From Pyrenula massariospora (taxonomy: Eukaryota; Ascomycota; Eurotiomycetes; Pyrenulales; Pyrenulaceae), in assembly GCA_021030905.1 (NCBI GenBank), contig JAGFMI010000003.1, forward strand, positions 2,530,677 through 2,594,676: a stretch of DNA of 64,000 nucleotides. The letters run 5' to 3'. Of this stretch, positions 21,417 to 32,161 are shown in pieces (the first letter of the stretch is position 1; each line of letters opens with the position of its first letter). Under the pieces are notes generated by a model, which did no database searches, had not been told where the DNA came from, and worked only from the letters and a program-made list of their open reading frames with translations. The position numbers were made by a program, and so were the translations under genes.

Positions 21417-22150
21417 GGTTTTCTGGTTGGTTGGTTGGTGTGTGGATTTTGGAGGGAGGGAATTGGAGGAGAGGGATTTTGGGTTCTGGTAAGCGGTTGG
21501 TGATGTGGTTTATGAGCGGTTGGAGGGACTGAGCAGCAGTTTAAAGGGATTTTAGGGCAAGGGTCGCTGGTTAGATTGTGATAAAGAGAGCATATTGGCA
21601 TTGCCACCTGGATAAGGGGATTGTTCATGATAATAAAGAAAGGATTTAAGCAGTGTCGTTTGGATAAGGGATTGTCTATATCTTTCTCGTTGTGGGAGCT
21701 GTGGAGCATGCTGAGGGGTTTAGCATGACGGTCTCATCTCTTTATGTGTTATAGTTTAGCTTTGAAGCTGCTTTAGCCCTCTTAAGGATTTTGGAGAGGT
21801 ATAGGGGGGGTTTTGAGGTACGTCGGGAGTGCATTACATGACTTTCAGGACTGAAACCCTTTTTTCAATTACTATCACACATATCAACATAAATATGAGC
21901 GCTATCCAAAGCTACGTACATACATATGCACTACACTCAGACCTCCGTCCCAATCTCTTTGTCATCAAAACGTACCCTCCAACCCTAAATCAAATTCGCT
22001 AATTAAAATGCTCTTGTCTCCAATATCACCGTCACCTCACTACCCGTAGCCAGCAGCCCTTGCGCTAACCCACCCATCAAGCCCTACTTAACCACCACCT
22101 CCATACCCTCCCCCCCTTTCTCCCCTCCCTCCAGATAGAAAGCTAACACC
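21417..22150. promoter_or_regulatory. Shared upstream region of two divergent small membrane ORFs
   Basis: This is a head-to-head spacer between ORFs at 21183 (minus) and 22151 (plus). Pyrimidine-rich tracts lie immediately before each start. The stretch at about 22085-22137, nearly all C and T, precedes the plus ORF. Confidence 0.35.
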
Positions 22151-22423
22151 ATGTCCACAGACCCCGGACCATCCTTCCCCCTCCTCTTCCTCGCCATCCT
22201 CAGCGGCGCCCAAGTCTCCAACATAACTTTCGATATCACTTACACGTGGCTACTTATCCTCGGCCGCAACCTCCTGGACCAAAATGGCAGGCCGCGAGAC
22301 ACCAGAGCTCGTCTGATATGGTCCTTCGGTACGATTTCCTGCTTCGTAGCGTCGGTGGTCATGTACGAGATGGGGGTTTGGAGTGTGTATCCGGAGCTTT
22401 GGGAGGTTCCTGGATGGTTGTAG
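22151..22423 (+). CDS. Very small two-helix membrane protein (90 aa)
   Basis: The ATG at 22151 follows a CT-rich leader. Hydrophobic segments lie at about 9-38 (with an N-x-T site, NITF) and 55-75, with a polar loop DQNGRPRDTRAR between. It ends in a Trp/Pro-rich tail (WSVYPELWEVPGWL). It may be a divergent relative of the oppositely oriented 77-residue ORF. No family is recognised. Confidence 0.5.
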   Translation: MSTDPGPSFPLLFLAILSGAQVSNITFDITYTWLLILGRNLLDQNGRPRDTRARLIWSFGTISCFVASVVMYEMGVWSVYPELWEVPGWL

Positions 22424-22781
22424 GTGGTGGGAGGTGCGCCTACTGCAATGTGGCTCCGGGTGGATGAATTTGAAAGTGAATTTGATATGTCTAAACTAGG
22501 CTGTTTGGGACGTTCGCTTTGATCTTCTTATGCACATTCAATATTGCCTAAACAAGGTTTCCGCTCTTAAATCAGTAAGGTATGTGGCTGTGCCTGGGAA
22601 TTATGGATGCAAGCTAAGAGCACATATATTAATAGCTCTAGACAATAAAGCAAGGTTTCGTGAGTCTTTCACTGCTTTGTCATTTCGTGCTATCTAGAGC
22701 TTCCCTGCTCTTGATCTTTTATAGCGAAGGAAGCTTGGAAATGGAACCGCTCCTATGTTTGAAAAGGAAGGCTATCTGAAA
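22424..22781. other. Intergenic between convergent genes
   Basis: 3' flanks only; nothing recognised. Confidence 0.45.
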
Positions 22782-24734
22782 TCAAAATCTTGATATGGAC
22801 AGCACTATTTTCTTACGACTTTGATTTTCCCAGTCTTTCACAAGATTTTCGAGCTTTTCAACAAAAACTTCACCCTGAGATAAAACAACAGCCAGTTTCG
22901 GGTTGTTAGAAAGTAGCTTCGGCTCTGTGATCTCCGTGTTGCTGTCTCTGAAATAAGCGGAAAGCTGCTCGCCTTGTTCTGTGATCCAGTCCTGCATGTA
23001 TGCCGTGAACTCTGGCTCTTCTTCATAGCTTTCCTTGCACCAGGCCCACCATTGATCGACGTGCACAAAGCAATTCGATCGGTATTCAACCATCGCCATC
23101 TTTTTATCTTCTGATATTGTATTCAGGAAGTCAGCAGTACTCTCATCTGACGGATGAAACCTTTCTTTATCCATGAAGAGAAATGCCATGGTCGCGTGGC
23201 TAACATAACGAGCCATTTGAAAAAACTTCTTGTAACCTCCAAATTTTTCGAAGTATGGATCGCTTCTGTAATCGCATTTAAAATTCCCGACGAAGTCGAA
23301 ATTGGCTTGATTGTACTTATTAGTATGATGTGGGCATGCAGCCATTGTCAGAAATTCGATGCGCGGAGCCTTTGACTTTTGACTTGTCATACCGACGATA
23401 CATCGACAGAAGACATTACGACATATGAAGTTGAACATAGGATCAAAGGCTATCACCATCCGACAAAAATAGGATGCTTCATTTTTCCATTCTCTGACAC
23501 ATTTTGCTTGTTTTTGGGTGCTTGGATGGTCACCTCTGTGCCAAAAGATGTCATCTGTGACTTCGACATTGGTGCCGCTATAACGTTCCGCTTCAGGATA
23601 CTGAGGGGTCGGATTCTCCCTTGCCGAAGGATGTTTCCATTGATACATGCTGGTATCTTCGCCGAACCAATCACAATCTGTCGCATCATAATCTACTTCA
23701 TCTGCTTCGGTAATAGTATATGATAGGCCACACGGACAATTTCGCCATATCTGCCCTTTTCTCTCATTCCGTCTATTACATCTGGGACAAAAATTGACGA
23801 CAAACTTTTGCCAGCTACCAACGATGAAAGCCATTGAAAGAGAGGATCCTGGACGAACCAATGTGCTGAAATTGTGTGGCGTCAGCTGTATCGGGGACTG
23901 AAAAGAGTTACAGTAAAGCCTGTAATGACCGCCACAAACCCGACTCTCACCAGGGACATCTTCAAACATGATATTGATGAACCTGTGAAGTTGCTGATAA
24001 AATTGTTAGACTCCAGCAGGCAACAAATGAGTCTCTCATCTACCTTAGATGTGCTGCATATATTCATCAGCAGGTAAGTCGAACTTCCGAGCCCGTATTC
24101 GAACCGAACATGATCTTCGGGTATGCCGCCGGAACCAGGTACACCAATAGAGGGAGCGCGTTCATTCAAGTCTAAATTGGTGGTGGCCCTACATTTATGA
24201 ATATCTTGAGCCGATCGCCTATATCTCGTCAGTAGAGACATTTAGTCTCTTGTCGCCGAATCATCAACTCTCTACAAACACAAATATATCCATCGCTCCT
24301 AATCTATACATGCATCTGTCTATTTCCTTCAGTTGCTTTTCGAACGCAGACCGAGTGTCCCGCCAGTGAAGATGCTTCGCTGCTTGGTTCCAGCGACGAA
24401 TCAAGCTCGATGAATGATGTCCGGCCCGGAAATGGTTAGTGGCATAGCCATCTTGTAACACTTTCAGTGCCTTTTCAAGTGCTGCTCGAATCTGATAAAA
24501 TTCTGCCGTAAGCCTGTGCTGATATGGCTGCTGCATCGCAGTAGTTTGGTCAGCTTCCCCAAAATCCTGGTGATGAAGGCATTGCTCCATGACTTCAAGC
24601 GTTGCGCTCAGTGACTGGACCGTGACGACCGATTGAGCATATTCAGGACTTGCCTTGCTGCAATCTTTTAGAAAGTCCACGATCTGGTTACACAAGTTGC
24701 ATATAGCAATGATATCTCCAACAGAAAATAACAT
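22782..24734 (-). CDS. Helo-like N-terminal domain, ubiquitin-like domain and zinc ribbon protein
   Basis: The spliced model is complement(join(22782..23993,24044..24218,24310..24734)), 603 residues with matching phases. Introns are 91 nt (5' GTATAG) and 50 nt (TCTAAC branch). Residues 1-145 begin FSVGDIIAICNLCNQIVDF, the signature of the helical N-terminal domain found on fungal STAND/NLR and ankyrin proteins. The middle (about 190-260) fits the ULD-type ubiquitin-like domain seen in the same family: IMFEDVPGESRV, GGHYRL, then NFSTLVRPGSSLSMAFIV. A zinc ribbon follows (CPRC...CPCG), and then about 300 residues with several Cys and Trp but no recognised fold. No NACHT/NB-ARC ATPase is present. 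The family is linked by domain architecture to non-self recognition and cell death; a role here is inference. The start is the first ATG, just before FSVG; a TTG lies five codons upstream. Confidence 0.72.
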
Positions 24735-25651
24735 GATTTTGTCATACAACGTGCAGAAAAAGCTAATAAGAAAAGAAGCTTCAAACAGGTTGAAAGATGG
24801 GCTAGAATTTACAGTAGGGGAATTGAAGACCCAGTTTTGATTGCAAAAAGAGTGAGAATCACAAAAGTAAGCAGAGATTCACGTGCAGCCTCGTGCGGCC
24901 GAGCGGAATTTGGAGCCTTCGGAGACGGAAATTTACGCTCTGCACATCCTGCACGCCTGCACGCCTGGACTCGGGTTCGAGAATAAGTGACTGTAAAAGG
25001 GAGAATGATTTTACTATCTAGGTCTTATAATTTTTTATGAATATAAAGCTACAGAGTTTCGCGTGCATTATACTGAGAATGTAGGAGCCGGTAGGAACAC
25101 TGCCTACTACGTGTTGACAGAAACTGGATCGGCCATTTTCCTCCGCCTGAAACGTGCCGTCGTACGCCCTGTTCATGCGTCGCTTTGCCATTCCAACCAG
25201 CCTTAGCAATTGGCGAGGATGAGGAGTTCGCTAAGACTTGTATAGACCGACCATGTTGAGATACGATGCCGCGGGGGAAAGCGTGGAGGGTCGGGCACAT
25301 CAGACATGAAACCCAAACTACGAAGCTCTTCTCTATTCTCTCATGTACGGCCCGAAGGGACCAGAGCCCCATGCATGTCAAAAAGCCACCTCTCTAGGGC
25401 TTCAAATCCATAAGAGAAGGCTGGTTAAGCGAAGAGTTAAGGGATGGGCGGGTAACATGGTGTTTATGTGAAGTGCTCAGTTTTTATCTTACATGCGCCG
25501 ACCTTCCAGGGAAGTACATCCCCCAAATGATTCAAATTGCTCTCAAAAACGCTCTACACGTAATTATGACGGTATAACGCAGCATTGCTGTCAACATATC
25601 CATATCCATCCGTCCGTCCATGCAGTGGCCGAATGCTTGTAGCGTAAAGAC
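24735..25651. other. Intergenic with a GC-rich structured patch
   Basis: No gene is seen. A GC-rich patch at about 24880-24980 contains a direct repeat (CTGCACGC twice in tandem), GTGCAG/CTGCAC inverted words and a self-complementary CTCGGGTTCGAG. It mimics tRNA arms but does not fold as one. Confidence 0.4.
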
Positions 25652-26836
25652 TTATGCCATCTCGACATTGAGGGGGATCTTCATGTTCGCCGTCCAAGGT
25701 AAGTTCGTCGTGTATGAGCATACTTGTCCGAATGACAGGGATAGATTCATCTCATATGAGATGTTGAGAAGGTCTGTGCATGTGGTTGGGGCGGAAATGG
25801 AGTCCGGCAACACCAACTCGAGGATTGCGTTAGTAGAAAACCTTGTCAACCGTGCAATTGTCCCGTTCCCAGCGTGTTGCCCAAAACCATCTTCTTGGTA
25901 CAACGGTGGGAAGTTGACGACCGTCCTCTGGCTTGCGACGGTGTTTCAGGAGATCTTCCGTTCCGGAATACCGTCGTACTGACTCGATGAGCCCAGAAGT
26001 CCCGTATTTGCAAAGGTCTGTCGTTTGTACCACTTAGCCTCCACGGCGCAATCTTGGATGCCATGTTGCAGCATGTTCTTAACGGAGTAGAAATCGTCAA
26101 AGAGTAGCGGCAAATGCAAAGAGAGTGTCAGCGGTATGTAAATAATCTGCAGGTTCGACTCCAAAGTTGTGGTCTACTGCTCGCCCACTTCGACGTTGAT
26201 GCGAGGGGCCAGCTTGCTCTTGCCCTTGAGTGGCCAGCCTTTCTTGAGAAGGGATGTAGCGTGAGGCTTTGCTTGACAGCCACAATACTTGAGTGATAAT
26301 GGCGATGGCATGAATATGTAGGGTGCGGTTGCCTTGCTAATCTCCAGTGGCTGTCGAAATCGTCGTATCAGTGAGCCTTTGTGCTCGAATTCAGCTTCGA
26401 CCCAGTACCACACCTCGCACTTCCCTTGAACGAGGTGCTGGTCGCTAAGGACCGTAGCATGGGTGACATACGTTGAGCCACACAATGACATGGAAGGCAG
26501 CAGAGTCTCTTGAGTGTTGAATGGTATTTGAAAGATGACATCCGAGAAGCTCTCGTTGGTTGAGGGAGCACCAGGGGTCAGGTAAGGTTCAAAGTCCTTC
26601 CATGTCCTTCGCTTGCTAATGTCGAGGACGCGCTTAGATGTGATTTTTGTGCCCACTGTTGACTTGATCACGCCCAATATAGTGACCGTGGCCACATCAA
26701 AAGGCCGTCGATCGATAGATTCTTGTTTTGCCATGAGCCGATAGTGCACTCGAAGACCACTTGGCGACGCTGCCGTACTATCGGTGTCGAAGTCATGGTA
26801 AGCAGACAGAGCAATGACTTCAAGCGAGGCGTCCAT
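25652..26836 (-). pseudogene. Arrestin-like protein gene with two in-frame stop codons
   Basis: One frame runs from the ATG at 26836 to a TAA at 25652 (395 codons), interrupted by TAG (26174-26176) and TGA (25946-25948). Protein-like sequence continues on both sides of each stop in the same frame. The N-terminal part resembles the fungal arrestin-like fold: a beta-rich chain, FQIPFNTQETLLPSMSLCGSTYV, then GKCEVWYWVEAEFEHKG and an isoleucine/valine-rich second half. Arrestin-like proteins act as trafficking or ubiquitin-ligase adaptors. CAG-to-TAG and CGA-to-TGA are both C-to-T changes. The TGA could instead lie in a 48-nt GTACG...AAG intron, but no acceptable intron removes the TAG. A shortened 220-residue product remains possible. 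Confidence 0.6.
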
Positions 26837-27664
26837 GATGAGTATGTAGGCACTCGACTTGGAAGTTATATGAGAATGTTTTGCAGGAATGCAGTAGACG
26901 GCTGAGTTGTAGTTATAACAGTATTAGAGCGCAGGTTGCTGAAGTTCATATCTATGCTTGAGAGTGGCTGATCCTCCCATGATGACCGGCCTCCATGACC
27001 GTGCGAGTCACAGGCCGACCGAACTTTCAGCGACGTGGAAAAGGGATACATACTGGTGAATAGCGAATCCAGGGCAGCATAATCATAGGTTAGAATGACT
27101 AAGCCTTGACAGAAGAATAAAGTTCAGTCAAAACATGATGTAAGACAGCGACTAGACCGGGATGGAAGGTTGGCGGAAGAGCCAGCCGGGGCAGCTGTCA
27201 GGCTGCTTGGGCAACAACGATCATCATCACTTACATGGGATCATCTAGCGCATTTGAGATTGCACCTGAGCAGCGATGAGGCAAATACGCCTCATTTTCG
27301 GATCCGGGAATAGGCAGCACTTGGGTAATGATGCTGGCATGGGGGCAACCGAAGCAAGTTTGCTGATCCAACCGTTCTGCCGTCAGCAAAGGAGACGAAA
27401 GGTTTCAAGCAGCATGAGAAAAAAGTTCGCGAGGAAGAAAGCACCGAACGCTTACATAATACAATAACTCGCTGTCGCTAGCCAGATTTGTGAGCACGCT
27501 ATTCTAAATTTGATCATTTATCTCTTTATCACATTTGGTCTAGGGGCTTGGAAAACGTCCTAAAACCTTTGCCCGACAATTCCCCTGGCATACATTTTCT
27601 GGTTGTGATTGTGAGAGTCGATATATGGAATAAAATAATCTTGGGGACTTTGTCTTACGGGCAG
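26837..27664. other. Intergenic, nothing recognised
   Basis: This 0.8 kb stretch lies between the two relic genes. No coding signal is found. Confidence 0.45.
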
Positions 27665-28144
27665 TCACTGCATAAGCAGATGCTCTGACCCGAAATCCTG
27701 TCTCGTAGCCATTAATTGCTTTCCTAAAACCTCTGTTCGCTGCAGAGACAACGCAGCTAAAGCGAGTGCCAATTCAGCCGCTGTAATACTTCTCCTGATG
27801 CTAGTCGCGTGAAGCCTAGTCTTTGTGCGAATCTCTCGGGTACAAGAGGCACAGACGGTAGAATGATCGGGCTCGCATGTGCCGCTAGGTGTCACACGGA
27901 GATTATCTCAAGATCTGCCTTCTGCGATGCACTTGACTAGAAGCACCTAACATTCGTGTTGATGGACTAAGCTGTCAGATGAGGATGGTGCGAGTATGAG
28001 GCTGCCTACGCAGACGTCGATACCGCTGGAGTTGATATTTGAGAGGCACGCGGATGCTTGCTTGATGTATGCTTTCAAGAACGAGGCAACTTGGAGTGTC
28101 ATATTAGTTAGGGAAGGGTGGTCTAGCACTGGTATTTGTGCCAT
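27665..28144 (-). pseudogene. Nudix hydrolase relic
   Basis: A frame opens at the ATG at 28144 (MAQIPVLDHPSLTNMTLQ) and includes VCVGSLIL. It meets TAG (27947-27949), continues VLLVKCIAEGRS, meets TGA (27908-27910), and then reads DNLRVTPSGTCEPDHSTV and ASCTREIRTKTRLHATSI in the same frame. This is the layout of fungal Nudix proteins: a strand of the VGSLI type, LLVQR, W-EVPGGTCEP, then REIxEETxL. The catalytic Glu-Glu of the Nudix box is Thr-Lys here, so the relic would be inactive even without the stops. TAG fits CAG or CGA-type loss, and TGA fits loss of the conserved Trp codon TGG. Recognition is by eye and depends on the box. Confidence 0.6.
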
Positions 28145-28518
28145 CGAAAATGTCGGTGCTTGGCATACGAGTCTGCTTTGTTGCGTTCACAACGACGAAA
28201 CAAGAAGATTGGGCCTGGAAACTCAGCTCGAAGAAGCATACAGGACCATCCATGAGATAATTAATGTCTGGGTTTGGGGGGGGGTTGGGGATGGGGAAAC
28301 ATTTTTGTAGAATTGTGGCCAAAATAGCGCAAAAGGCAGACAGGTTCTTGCATCCAAGTGCCTCAATGCGTTGACCAGCGCACACAATGGAGCCTCACAG
28401 GAGTCAATTGCATACTGTTGCCAATGTAGAATTCAAGTTAGTGCTTGTGCCCCACCACACATCAATTTCGAAGCGGCACGCGCCAAGGGTCATTCATCCT
28501 GCCTTTTGACTGGGAATC
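28145..28518. other. Intergenic with a G-run
   Basis: No gene is seen. A run of nine G's at about 28272-28280, followed by further G's, could form a quadruplex. Confidence 0.4.
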
Positions 28519-29487
28519 TTAAGTCTGTTGGCGCTCTGTAACGACGACCTTGTCTCCAACTCGTATGATTGCACCTGCAGGTCCGCCAAATGCGTACTGA
28601 CCGAACACTGGCTTGTGTGGAAACTTATCGTTCACTCTTCGATCCTTTGCAAGATGGCCGTAGAGTTGTCGCGCCCTTTCGATATACTTGCCAGTTTCGG
28701 GGTCAGCATTGAGACTCAAGCAGCGTACGCATTTGAATATGCATTTGATGATAACCTTCTGTGTGCCTCCAGGGCCTGTTTGTGCAACAATGGTGGACCA
28801 GTTGTCTTCGTCCCAGGGAGGCAAAACTTTTCCAACATCGATATGGATGTTGGTCCTTAGACGGAGTAGGATGTCTTCACTACGATGCTGTGGCAACAAC
28901 CTTGATCGAAGCTCTGCTTCGGATGCCGTAGAGGTGACAAGTAGGGGGGCAGCGTCTGCGAAGCGTATTCGTTGTAGCTGCAATCCATCCTTCAAAGCTA
29001 GAGACAGCGTGTTGAGCTGCCTGGGAATGTAGGCGGACCCAGGAATCTCACGACGCCCACTACCACCGATGTAGAGGAGCCTTGTGTCTTGTCGCAAGTG
29101 CTTCGAAAAGAATGCTGCAGCGTCTTCGCCAACGTCGATTCCAATAGCAGTGGTCCCGAAAATTGAGACTTGATAGCTCGTTGCGTTCAAGAGATAGAGC
29201 GGCGAGGGACTGAGGGGAACGATGACCGAGGCTGGAGCAAGGCTGTGAATATGCTTGATCGTCAATTTTGACCACGAGGCATCAATCTCGGGCTGGAACA
29301 GAGCAAGCTCGTACACCTTTTTGATCGTCAGATGTTTCGCAACGGCACCGTCGTCAGAAGGAGGGTAGACCAAGACAAAAGACCTGTCGAAGCGAACACC
29401 TTCGTTGGTAAGCTCCACGGCCTGCACTTCCACGGGTTTAAGTGACTTGACGGGATACATAAAAAGCCTCTGGATGCATAGCGACAT
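28519..29487 (-). CDS. MOSC domain protein (mARC/YcbX-like molybdenum cofactor protein)
   Basis: This single exon of 322 residues runs from the ATG at 29487. The N-terminal beta-barrel starts IQRLFMYPVKSLKPVEVQ (typical MOSC_N) with GVRFDRSFVLV. The C-terminal MOSC domain contains RFADAAPLLVTS, RLRTNIHIDVG and KCVRCLSLNADPETG, where the cysteine is the expected molybdenum-cofactor ligand. It ends FGQYAFGGPAGAIIRVGD, the usual GxY close. Relatives reduce N-hydroxylated compounds or carry sulfur to the cofactor. It is divergent from the Zn2Cys6 regulator, sharing a 424 bp promoter, which suggests joint control. There is no targeting signal, so it is presumably cytosolic. Confidence 0.88.
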   Translation of the reverse strand: MSLCIQRLFMYPVKSLKPVEVQAVELTNEGVRFDRSFVLVYPPSDDGAVAKHLTIKKVYELALFQPEIDASWSKLTIKHIHSLAPASVIVPLSPSPLYLLNATSYQVSIFGTTAIGIDVGEDAAAFFSKHLRQDTRLLYIGGSGRREIPGSAYIPRQLNTLSLALKDGLQLQRIRFADAAPLLVTSTASEAELRSRLLPQHRSEDILLRLRTNIHIDVGKVLPPWDEDNWSTIVAQTGPGGTQKVIIKCIFKCVRCLSLNADPETGKYIERARQLYGHLAKDRRVNDKFPHKPVFGQYAFGGPAGAIIRVGDKVVVTERQQT

Positions 29488-29911
29488 CTGAATCCGGCGG
29501 ATTACTGCCAGGAATATTGACTCTCACGTTGAGGTCTGTGAATGGTTGTCTGCTTATCGAAGGCTTAGTGGCGGCAGGACATTGTTTCTCTGAAACTGCA
29601 ACCTGAAAGCGATCCCTCGAAAGCCGTCGTGATTGTTGCTTGTTTTCAATCGATGCCGATCTCTGAGGAGACCTGGAAGGGGCAGCTCGCACCGAGCTGC
29701 CGCATTAGGCAAATTACGCGGGGCCTGATCCACAAAAGTGCCTTCGCTCTCGCTGTCCCCTACCCAACTTTGGTTCTAGCTAATTTGTCGTAGGAGATTT
29801 TGTCAATGCCTGCTTGCCCTACGAGTAGCCGCACACTGGTTATTGACGGCGGTCGACCTTTGATTGACTCGTGCTTGGCACGATGCTCGAGGAATCAGTC
29901 TCAATTTTGGT
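29488..29911. promoter_or_regulatory. Bidirectional promoter between MOSC gene and Zn2Cys6 regulator
   Basis: The starts of two divergent genes lie 424 bp apart. Several CGG/CCG triplets, the half-sites Zn2Cys6 proteins bind, occur here, but no convincing paired site was fixed. Confidence 0.5.
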
Positions 29912-32161
29912 ATGGCGGAGAGTCTCGCAACGCGAGCATGCGCGACGTGCAGAGCGCGACGCGTGAAGTGCGATCGACAACTTCCAGCATGCCAGCGATG
30001 TGCCAAACTCGGCTGCAAATGTGGCGGATACGGCGCAGAGCGGAAATTCTTCGATGATGGAGCCAAGGTCCGACAGAAGTTCGGTCACGAGCTAGGAACC
30101 TTGTGTCCAACAAACTCGAAACAGCGTGGAAGTTCCTCTGTCAACGCTCGCTCTATCACACACGTCCCTAAAGCTCCATCTGTACCAATTCCCTGTGCGG
30201 GTAATCGGCTCCCTGAAACTGCTTCCCAGACTCCGTATGTAGAACCGCCACTATCGGATGCACCGCTTCGGCATCAGCACTATGATGCCGTGTTTCATAG
30301 CGATGCCTTTACGCCCACAGAGGTGCAGCCAAACTTAGATATCCGTAGGAACGCCCCACAATCAAACGCAGCAGAACATATCTCTGAGGAAGCGCCTTTA
30401 GCTACTTTACTAGGTGACCAAACTCACATCCGCTTTCTCGACGACTTCTCGGTCGACACATCGGTCAACGGAGATTTTTTTGACTTGGATATCGAGAGCT
30501 ATTACGCCAACGGCAACAATGCGTGTGGCTTCATTCCTGGAGTTCCGGCCATCTTAAGCGATGCGAATGAAATGGGGCCAGACGATCTGACTGGTCCTAG
30601 TCATTCAACCTCCTCCTGGACAACGCAAGCGGTGGAGAATAGTATAGCTGTTGAGGATATGACAAGTGGTGCCAATGTTATTGACTCGAGACGCTATGAA
30701 ACTGCCCTCCTGCTGAGACATTTTGTCGACGTCATGGCGCCCTGTATGGACGTCTTCAATTTGGATGCTTACTTCACCCGGATCATTCCATTGAAAGCAT
30801 CTGGAAATGCAATGCTTCGGTCTGCAGTTGCGGCAGTCGCTGCTAAACAGATTGCACAAAGCCCAAAGAAACTCTATAATCAAGACACCGTCATGAGTCT
30901 GATGACGGCATGTTCAGCTGATGTCGCATCAGGTGATAGACCAATGGATTGGTTTTATCAAGCGGCCAGTCATTACGATCGTGGATTGAGCCACTTGAGA
31001 TCCTCATTGCAACGCTGGGCAAATCGAGTGCCGTTTATACCGATGCCGCAGGCCGGGAGCGACGAGCAGCAGCGTGAGGATGGTCATGGTGCCAGGAAGA
31101 AGCGACGTTTACCTTGGAAACCTAATTCTCATGACACTGACATGGAGGACCTTCTGAGTGCTATCTCAGTCTTGAACTTGTACGAATCTTTCGAGACAAT
31201 TCTGTCCGCAGCTGCGTCTCCTTCGCAGCATTTAGACGGCTTTCAATTCCTTCTACAAGACGCGATTCAACCATCGGAACTAGGTGGAAGAAGTAATACT
31301 GCATCAGCTTTGAGTCCCAGACGAGGAGGTCGTGCTGCATTCTGGAACTTTGCACGGGATGATATAGCGACTGCCTGGGCAAATCACACAACTACTCGAC
31401 TGGACCCTGAGCAGCTTGACCTCTTCAAGGTAGCTGGTGTCCCTCTAAGACAGGCTCATGAAGACTCTCAAAACATTTCAATTCGATATCGAAGCCTCTT
31501 CGAAGACTTCGAAGCCGAAAGAGAGGATGTGGTCTCCTATGTACTGATCTGGCTTATTCTCAAGGTCGTCAACTTCGTTGTTCCACACGCACGACCATCC
31601 TCAAACCGTCTCAACCCATCCGTCCAACCTGTTGTTGCCCAGCCAATTTGCTCTTCGGCTAGCTCTACTCGAAATGAGACGTGGAACGAACTGTCCGACC
31701 TTTTGAACAGATGGCACGATAGCTTACCTATGACTTTCGAGCCCTACGCTTCCGTGCCTCTTGATCCTCATGACAAATCCGAAACTCCAAATTTATCAAA
31801 ACTCTTTTTCAGCGTTCCTGTATGCGCCGCTACTCTTCAACTCTTCCACTTTGCAAAGATTCTACTCATCCTGAATCAACCAATGCCTCAAGAACATGGG
31901 AATCCATCAAAACGTCTCCGAGCCTTTCGTCACGTTTCAGAGGAGAGTATCTTCCACAGTCGGCAAATATGTAGCATAGCACTTGGCCGTCCGGCTCCCC
32001 CAGTACAACGGCAGATGGTACAGTCACTACATTTAGCAGGCTTGTGTTTTGAAGACCAAGCAGATCGCAGTGTCGTACTCGGCTTGCTCCACGAAATTGA
32101 GGCAAACACCGGTTGGCCAACTGGCTCACAAATTGAAAACTTAAAGGGTGAGTGGGGATGA
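29912..32161 (+). CDS. Zn2Cys6 fungal transcription factor
   Basis: This single exon of 749 residues starts at the first in-frame ATG (29912); the open frame extends 16 codons upstream only from a TTG. The binuclear zinc cluster is at residues 10-37, with Cys at 10, 13, 20, 27, 30 and 37 and the linker CRARRVKCDRQLPACQRC. A polar low-complexity region of about 180 residues follows, then a fungal transcription-factor middle region with helical motifs such as LLRHFVDVMAPCMDVF (the common start of the DUF3468/Fungal_trans_2 type). A basic patch (RKKRRLPWK) lies near 400. It probably controls neighbours such as the divergent MOSC gene, the convergent transporter or the catalase; this is inference from position. 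Confidence 0.9.
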   Translation: MAESLATRACATCRARRVKCDRQLPACQRCAKLGCKCGGYGAERKFFDDGAKVRQKFGHELGTLCPTNSKQRGSSSVNARSITHVPKAPSVPIPCAGNRLPETASQTPYVEPPLSDAPLRHQHYDAVFHSDAFTPTEVQPNLDIRRNAPQSNAAEHISEEAPLATLLGDQTHIRFLDDFSVDTSVNGDFFDLDIESYYANGNNACGFIPGVPAILSDANEMGPDDLTGPSHSTSSWTTQAVENSIAVEDMTSGANVIDSRRYETALLLRHFVDVMAPCMDVFNLDAYFTRIIPLKASGNAMLRSAVAAVAAKQIAQSPKKLYNQDTVMSLMTACSADVASGDRPMDWFYQAASHYDRGLSHLRSSLQRWANRVPFIPMPQAGSDEQQREDGHGARKKRRLPWKPNSHDTDMEDLLSAISVLNLYESFETILSAAASPSQHLDGFQFLLQDAIQPSELGGRSNTASALSPRRGGRAAFWNFARDDIATAWANHTTTRLDPEQLDLFKVAGVPLRQAHEDSQNISIRYRSLFEDFEAEREDVVSYVLIWLILKVVNFVVPHARPSSNRLNPSVQPVVAQPICSSASSTRNETWNELSDLLNRWHDSLPMTFEPYASVPLDPHDKSETPNLSKLFFSVPVCAATLQLFHFAKILLILNQPMPQEHGNPSKRLRAFRHVSEESIFHSRQICSIALGRPAPPVQRQMVQSLHLAGLCFEDQADRSVVLGLLHEIEANTGWPTGSQIENLKGEWG

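Noticed and set aside
24895-24975. tRNA-like words (GGCCGAGCGG as D-arm, GGGTTCGAG as T-loop)
   Set aside because: No paired T stem, D stem or acceptor stem can be formed, so it is not a class II tRNA.
27996-28310. 104-codon plus-strand frame with an ATG
   Set aside because: The minus strand carries the Nudix-like sequence in one frame, so this is its shadow.
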